A stretch of 5,106 nt of DNA from an uncultured Oscillospiraceae bacterium (GTDB lineage Bacteria > Bacillota > Clostridia > Oscillospirales > Acutalibacteraceae), in assembly GCA_900552225.1 (NCBI GenBank), contig URYX01000140.1:1-5106 (forward strand), written 5' to 3'. The translations under genes were made by a program, and so were the position numbers. Within the stretch, counting starts at the first letter, position 1, and each line of letters starts with the position of its first letter. A model generated the notes under the pieces. The model was not told the DNA's origin. It made no database searches and saw only the letters and a program-made list of their open reading frames with translations. Of the stretch, positions 5,011 to 5,106 are shown piece by piece.

Positions 5011-5016
5011 ACCAAA

Positions 5017-5051
5017 CCGCGGCGGGATACAAACGATGTATCCCGCCGCGG
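5017..5051. repeat. Third hairpin: perfect 15-bp palindrome
   Basis: CCGCGGCGGGATACA (5017-5031) pairs perfectly with TGTATCCCGCCGCGG (5037-5051) around the loop AACGA. It is very stable and very GC-rich at the base. No T-tract follows, because the next hairpin begins at the very next base. Confidence 0.8.
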
Positions 5052-5085
5052 GAGCGTGTCAAAAAACATAGTTTTTGACACGCTC
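5052..5085. repeat. Fourth hairpin: perfect 14-bp palindrome
   Basis: GAGCGTGTCAAAAA (5052-5065) pairs with TTTTTGACACGCTC (5072-5085) around a six-base loop; an alternative register pairs C5067 with G5071. The A/T run is at the loop end and the GC part at the foot, the reverse of a usual terminator. It abuts the third hairpin without a spacer. A further partial inverted repeat (GCAG...CTGC, 5086-5106) runs to the window edge. Confidence 0.8.
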
Positions 5086-5106
5086 GCAGGCTGTCTGAAA
5101 GGCTGC

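Noticed and set aside
4823..5062. Minus-strand frame containing GTGIRTPTGRF
   Set aside because: This is the well-known false protein made by translating the antisense of a tRNA gene; it also crosses three hairpins.
4925..5085. CRISPR array or tandem repeat behind the tRNA
   Set aside because: The hairpin arms are different sequences, with no repeated unit and no regular spacers.

Overview
The window is a roughly 60-65% GC (by eye) piece of chromosome that reads as a high-GC member of the Bacillota, most likely class Clostridia (Oscillospiraceae/Ruminococcaceae-like). The grounds are strong AGGAGG-type ribosome binding sites, TTG and GTG starts, near-consensus sigma-A promoters, a clostridial-type MurD with a TGSDGKTTTTT P-loop, a prokaryotic-RING/DUF2628 membrane protein, and a CCA-encoding tRNA-Gln(CUG). 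I see no phage, insertion sequence or CRISPR array. The genus is an inference; no species-level marker is visible.

Left part, minus strand (1-1547): a TTGATA-N17-TATAAT promoter drives murD (peptidoglycan precursor synthesis). Twenty bases after murD, a second gene starts at a TTG codon behind a perfect AGGAGG and runs off the window; its 21 visible residues look like the start of an M42-type aminopeptidase. The short murD leader carries a GC-rich hairpin next to its ribosome binding site.

Middle, plus strand (1608-4605): a divergent promoter (TTGCAA-N17-TACAAT) with a structured leader of about 120 nt precedes a gene for a zinc-binding membrane protein (prokaryotic RING finger, zinc ribbon, DUF2628). 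A perfect 10-bp inverted repeat separates it from galU (UDP-glucose synthesis). galU overlaps a low-molecular-weight protein tyrosine phosphatase gene by a GTGA junction, and that gene overlaps a UPF0178 (YaiI/YqxD, DUF188) gene by 16 bases. The last three genes are therefore very probably co-translated. Placing galU with a Wzb-type phosphatase suggests control of UDP-sugar or surface polysaccharide metabolism, which is an inference.

Right part (4606-5106): a pyrimidine-rich gene-free stretch ends in an AT-rich UP-like element and a TTGACA-N16-TATAAT promoter that drives a single tRNA-Gln(CUG). The tRNA is followed at once by a 17-bp terminator hairpin and then three more long perfect hairpins that tile almost every base from 4925 to 5085. 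This palindrome array is the least explained structure here. I did not find a convincing new multi-gene system; the genes belong to known families, and the interest lies in the regulatory and palindromic DNA and in the uncharacterised RING/DUF2628 protein.
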